NCBI GenBank assembly: GCA_020848595.1
Contig: JADLHV010000255.1
Span: 1 to 7,171, forward strand
From: Bacteroidia bacterium
GTDB lineage: Bacteria > Bacteroidota > Bacteroidia > NS11-12g > UBA955
Direction: 5' to 3'
Length of the DNA: 7,171 nucleotides
Shown: positions 6,557 to 7,171 of the stretch, in pieces
Layout: each line of letters opens with the position of its first letter
Position numbering within the stretch: position 1 is the first letter of the stretch
The notes under the pieces: model-generated
Databases searched by the model: none
Told to the model about the DNA's origin: nothing
The model's input: the letters and a program-made list of their open reading frames with translations, nothing else
Position numbers and translations under genes: made by a program

Positions 6557-7171
6557 ATGAGTACACAGCTCTCTAAATTCTTGACATTGTTGTGCCTGAT
6601 ATTTATCTGCGCTTTTTCTAATTTAAATGCACAGATTAAGAAAGACACCACTTATTATTCAAACAAAAAAAGCATCTTATCCATTAGCACAACAAATGGT
6701 GAAATCAAACAAATAGTAACGTATAATTATGATGGATTAATTATTTCAGAAACTAATTTAAAAAATTCTAAACAGGAAGGTATTCAAAAAAAATGGCATA
6801 ATTCAGGCGTGTTAAAATCCGAATCATTATATCAAAATGGTTTAATTTTAAAAGAAAATACATGGTATTCAAATGGATTAGAAGAATATGTTACCACGTA
6901 TCAAATATTTAAAAAAGACACCTCTTACTTTTCGCAATTACATGGCAACTATGTTTGGTATTATCAAAGTGGCTTTGTAAGAATTAAAGGCAAATACTTT
7001 GAAGGATTGAAACAAGGATTGTGGACAGAATATTACGAATCTGGGATTAAAAAATCAGAAATAAATTACGATAAAGACATTAAAAAAGGTCAATCTAAAT
7101 TTTGGTTTAACACTGGGAAAATTCAATCGATACAAAATTGGATACCTGACACTTCGAAAACAAAAAACAGA
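6557..7171 (+). CDS. Secreted MORN_2-like (YwqK-type) repeat protein, partial (C-terminus beyond right edge)
   Basis: The gene reads open for 205 codons to the window edge. The N-terminus is a signal peptide: hydrophobic stretch at residues 8-20 (FLTLLCLIFICAF) and probable cleavage NA25|Q26, a common Bacteroidota pattern. The two cysteines in the hydrophobic stretch (13, 18) do not sit in a good lipobox. From about residue 73 the protein repeats a W-Y/F-x-x-G unit: WHNSG (80-84), WYSNG (103-107), WYYQSG (134-139), EYYESG (158-163) and FWFNTG (182-187). Each is followed by a charged turn and often a further xxG, as in MORN_2 repeats. Such repeats form an extended beta-sheet solenoid; their role in exported Bacteroidota proteins is not established. 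The ATG is chosen because it begins the signal peptide and lies 7 bases after a -7 box. It starts 58 bases after the FrnE-like gene. The missing C-terminus may add more repeats or a further domain. Confidence 0.85.
   Translation, partial: MSTQLSKFLTLLCLIFICAFSNLNAQIKKDTTYYSNKKSILSISTTNGEIKQIVTYNYDGLIISETNLKNSKQEGIQKKWHNSGVLKSESLYQNGLILKENTWYSNGLEEYVTTYQIFKKDTSYFSQLHGNYVWYYQSGFVRIKGKYFEGLKQGLWTEYYESGIKKSEINYDKDIKKGQSKFWFNTGKIQSIQNWIPDTSKTKNR

Noticed and set aside
6557..6634. Lipoprotein signal peptide using Cys13 or Cys18
   Set aside because: The residues before each cysteine (LTLLC, IFIC) do not fit a lipobox with small residues at -1, and a type I site NA|Q is present downstream.
6557..7171. 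Antitoxin of a toxin-antitoxin pair, a label often attached to YwqK-like proteins
   Set aside because: The protein has a signal peptide and no adjacent toxin-like gene; the label comes from distant repeat similarity and should not be taken as function.

Overview
The window looks like chromosomal DNA of a low-GC member of the Bacteroidota, most likely from the Flavobacteriia/Cytophagia/Chitinophagia/Sphingobacteriia side of the phylum. Three signs point this way: a very large secreted protein ending in a type IX secretion (T9SS) sorting domain; start codons preceded by the Bacteroidota -7 promoter element TAnnTTTG instead of Shine-Dalgarno sequences; and a base composition of roughly one third G+C by eye. 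No RNA gene, CRISPR array, insertion sequence, phage gene or attachment site was seen.

Layout: (1) 1-1259, minus strand: 5' two thirds of an ABC-F type ATPase gene (translation factor / ribosome protection family), cut by the left edge. (2) 1260-1517: a 258-base divergent intergenic region with one promoter for each flanking gene and two weak AT-rich inverted repeats. (3) 1518-5816, plus strand: a 1432-residue T9SS cargo protein. In order it has a signal peptide, a conserved N-terminal segment with a CxxC, two BNR/sortilin-like beta-propellers, a disulfide-type Ig/PKD module, a GEVED domain, three more such modules, a classical PKD domain and a type A sorting domain. (4) 5860-6498, plus strand: a cytoplasmic FrnE-type DsbA-family thioredoxin-fold oxidoreductase with a CPFC active site. 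(5) 6557-7171, plus strand: a secreted protein of MORN_2-like (YwqK-type) repeats, cut by the right edge.

The genes do not form an obvious pathway. Each has its own predicted promoter box 4-11 bases before its ATG, so they look like four independently transcribed units whose mRNAs are leaderless or nearly so. No convincing intrinsic terminator was found, and no T9SS machinery gene is present, so the large cargo protein would rely on a secretion apparatus encoded elsewhere.

Nothing here amounts to a clear undescribed system. The points most worth a second look are the uniform ultra-short leaders, the N-terminal CxxC module and cysteine-paired architecture of the giant protein, and a perfect inverted repeat directly abutting the -7 box of the last gene.
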